Source of the DNA: Candidatus Ruthenibacterium merdavium
GTDB lineage: Bacteria > Bacillota > Clostridia > Oscillospirales > Ruminococcaceae
Assembly (NCBI GenBank): GCA_019119935.1
Contig: DWWA01000010.1
Span: 1 to 43,465 of the forward strand
Direction: 5' to 3'
DNA length: 43,465 bases
The notes below the pieces were generated by a model, which was given only the letters and a program-made list of their open reading frames with translations, was not told the origin of the DNA and searched no databases. The stretch's first letter is position 1. Every line of letters begins with the position of its first letter. Positions 42,920-43,465 of the stretch are shown here, one piece after another. The position numbers were made by a program, and so were the translations under genes.

Positions 42920-43375
42920 TTACGCTTCCTGGGTGGAATCAGATGCAGCCTCGTCGTCATTATTTTCTGCCGTAACGCCCGTAATCACAAAAGAACCTGT
43001 CATCTTATAGCGCGGAACATCATTGTAAGTGATTCCGATGCGGTACTCGGAAGCAGGGTCTAAATTTTCAAACGTGTAAGTGTACGGTGTTCCGTCCAGC
43101 GTAAAATGAATCGTTTCGATATAAGTGGTCGTCTTATCGCCCTTTTTCCAAAGGTTGATATAAGCGTCGGTATACTTTGTGCCCTCTTGGCTGCTTTCGC
43201 CGCTGATGGTAATTGTCACGGAGCCATTTTGTTTAAAATATTTGGTCTGCTGCGAGTTGATGGTTTTAAACACACCAGACAGCTGGCCTCCGGAAAAATC
43301 CGTTTGCATGGTGGCATCCGTTTCCGGCATTACAAGCGTTTCCGGAAGTGTGATTGTACCGCCCTGCTGCGCCAT
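42920..43375 (-). CDS. Unrecognised beta-rich protein, N-terminus uncertain at window edge
   Basis: I do not recognise this protein. The 151-residue reading is rich in T, S, Y and G, with alternating patterns (VTITISGESSQEG, YIETIHFTLDGTPYTYTFEN and LDPASEYRIGITY) that suggest a fibronectin-III-like or other beta-sandwich fold, and ends in an acidic D/E/A tail. The annotated ATG has only a weak, distant AGGAA. Upstream in the same frame is coding-like sequence (ADAQEEVIDKK) back to a TAA at about 43429, while a second frame stays open to the edge (EAFPQDGGAPDKTKERPEQ). The real protein may therefore begin outside the window, with an indel near 43400. Confidence 0.55.
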   Translation of the reverse strand: MAQQGGTITLPETLVMPETDATMQTDFSGGQLSGVFKTINSQQTKYFKQNGSVTITISGESSQEGTKYTDAYINLWKKGDKTTTYIETIHFTLDGTPYTYTFENLDPASEYRIGITYNDVPRYKMTGSFVITGVTAENNDDEAASDSTQEA

Positions 43376-43448
43376 CTTCTTATCAATGACTTCCTCTTGT
43401 GCATCTGCTCTGGGCGTTCTTTTGTTTTATCCGGCGCTCCGCCGTCTT

Positions 43449-43465
43449 GCGGGAAGGCTTCCCGC
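43449..43465. repeat. Inverted repeat at the right window edge
   Basis: GCGGGAAG, one G, CTTCCCGC: a perfect 8-bp inverted repeat that ends exactly at the last base. This may be a fold-back assembly artefact at a contig end rather than biology. Confidence 0.6.

Noticed and set aside
43449-43465. Inverted repeat at the edge as a recombination or attachment site
   Set aside because: Nothing else suggests a mobile element, and contig-end fold-back is a simpler explanation.
1-43465. CRISPR arrays, insertion sequences or prophage
   Set aside because: No regularly spaced direct repeats, transposase, integrase or phage structural genes are seen on either strand.

Overview
The window reads as a chromosomal segment of a spore-forming member of the Bacillota, most likely class Clostridia and probably the Oscillospirales. 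The evidence is an intact spoIIA operon (anti-anti-sigma, anti-sigma, sigma-F), T-box riboswitches, SdaAA/SdaAB split serine dehydratase, an FtsEX operon with a coiled-coil M23 hydrolase, a DUF512-Der pair and roughly balanced GC with consensus TTGACA/TATAAT promoters. I see no phage, transposon, plasmid or CRISPR material. Almost everything is on the minus strand. The plus-strand genes are mtaB, sdaAB-sdaAA-hemW, degV and a threonine aldolase.

Layout. 1-363: three tandem strong promoters firing leftward out of the window, probably those of an rRNA operon. 364-2313: the spoIIA operon and an XRE-type regulator. 2440-8530: folC, a GNAT acetyltransferase, valS and a membrane acyltransferase; a valine-type T-box leader sits in front of the acyltransferase rather than directly in front of valS. 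8562-13969: a large GT-C-like membrane protein, plsY, der and a DUF512 radical SAM protein. 14104-14814: rpmF and DUF177, with a perfect promoter. 15050-16903: pgi and a very small P-loop protein. 17186-23532: a D-Ala-D-Ala carboxypeptidase, mtaB, trxA, and serine dehydratase with hemW.

23581-26935: a DUF6199-like membrane protein, then metNIQ behind a methionine T-box (ATG specifier), with a tRNA-Gly(GCC) immediately upstream on the same strand. 27038-29883: degV, an unrecognised solute-like protein and rsmA (ksgA). 30115-35817: a PucR/CdaR-type regulator, ftsE, ftsX, an M23 hydrolase and an S41-family protein whose nucleophilic serine is replaced by glycine. 35971-38763: an RsuA-type pseudouridine synthase, a DUF4830-like protein and threonine aldolase. 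38851-43465: an operon read right to left with an unrecognised protein cut or disrupted at the window edge, DUF308, XpaC, TelA, a LemA-like protein and a TPM-domain protein.

Most genes are housekeeping. The points most worth a second look are the S41 pseudo-protease in the ctpB-like position next to ftsEX, the valine T-box displaced from valS by an acyltransferase gene, the combined XpaC-TelA-LemA-TPM operon, the tRNA-Gly/Met T-box tandem, and the minimal P-loop protein after pgi. I did not find a clear-cut new defence or biosynthetic system.
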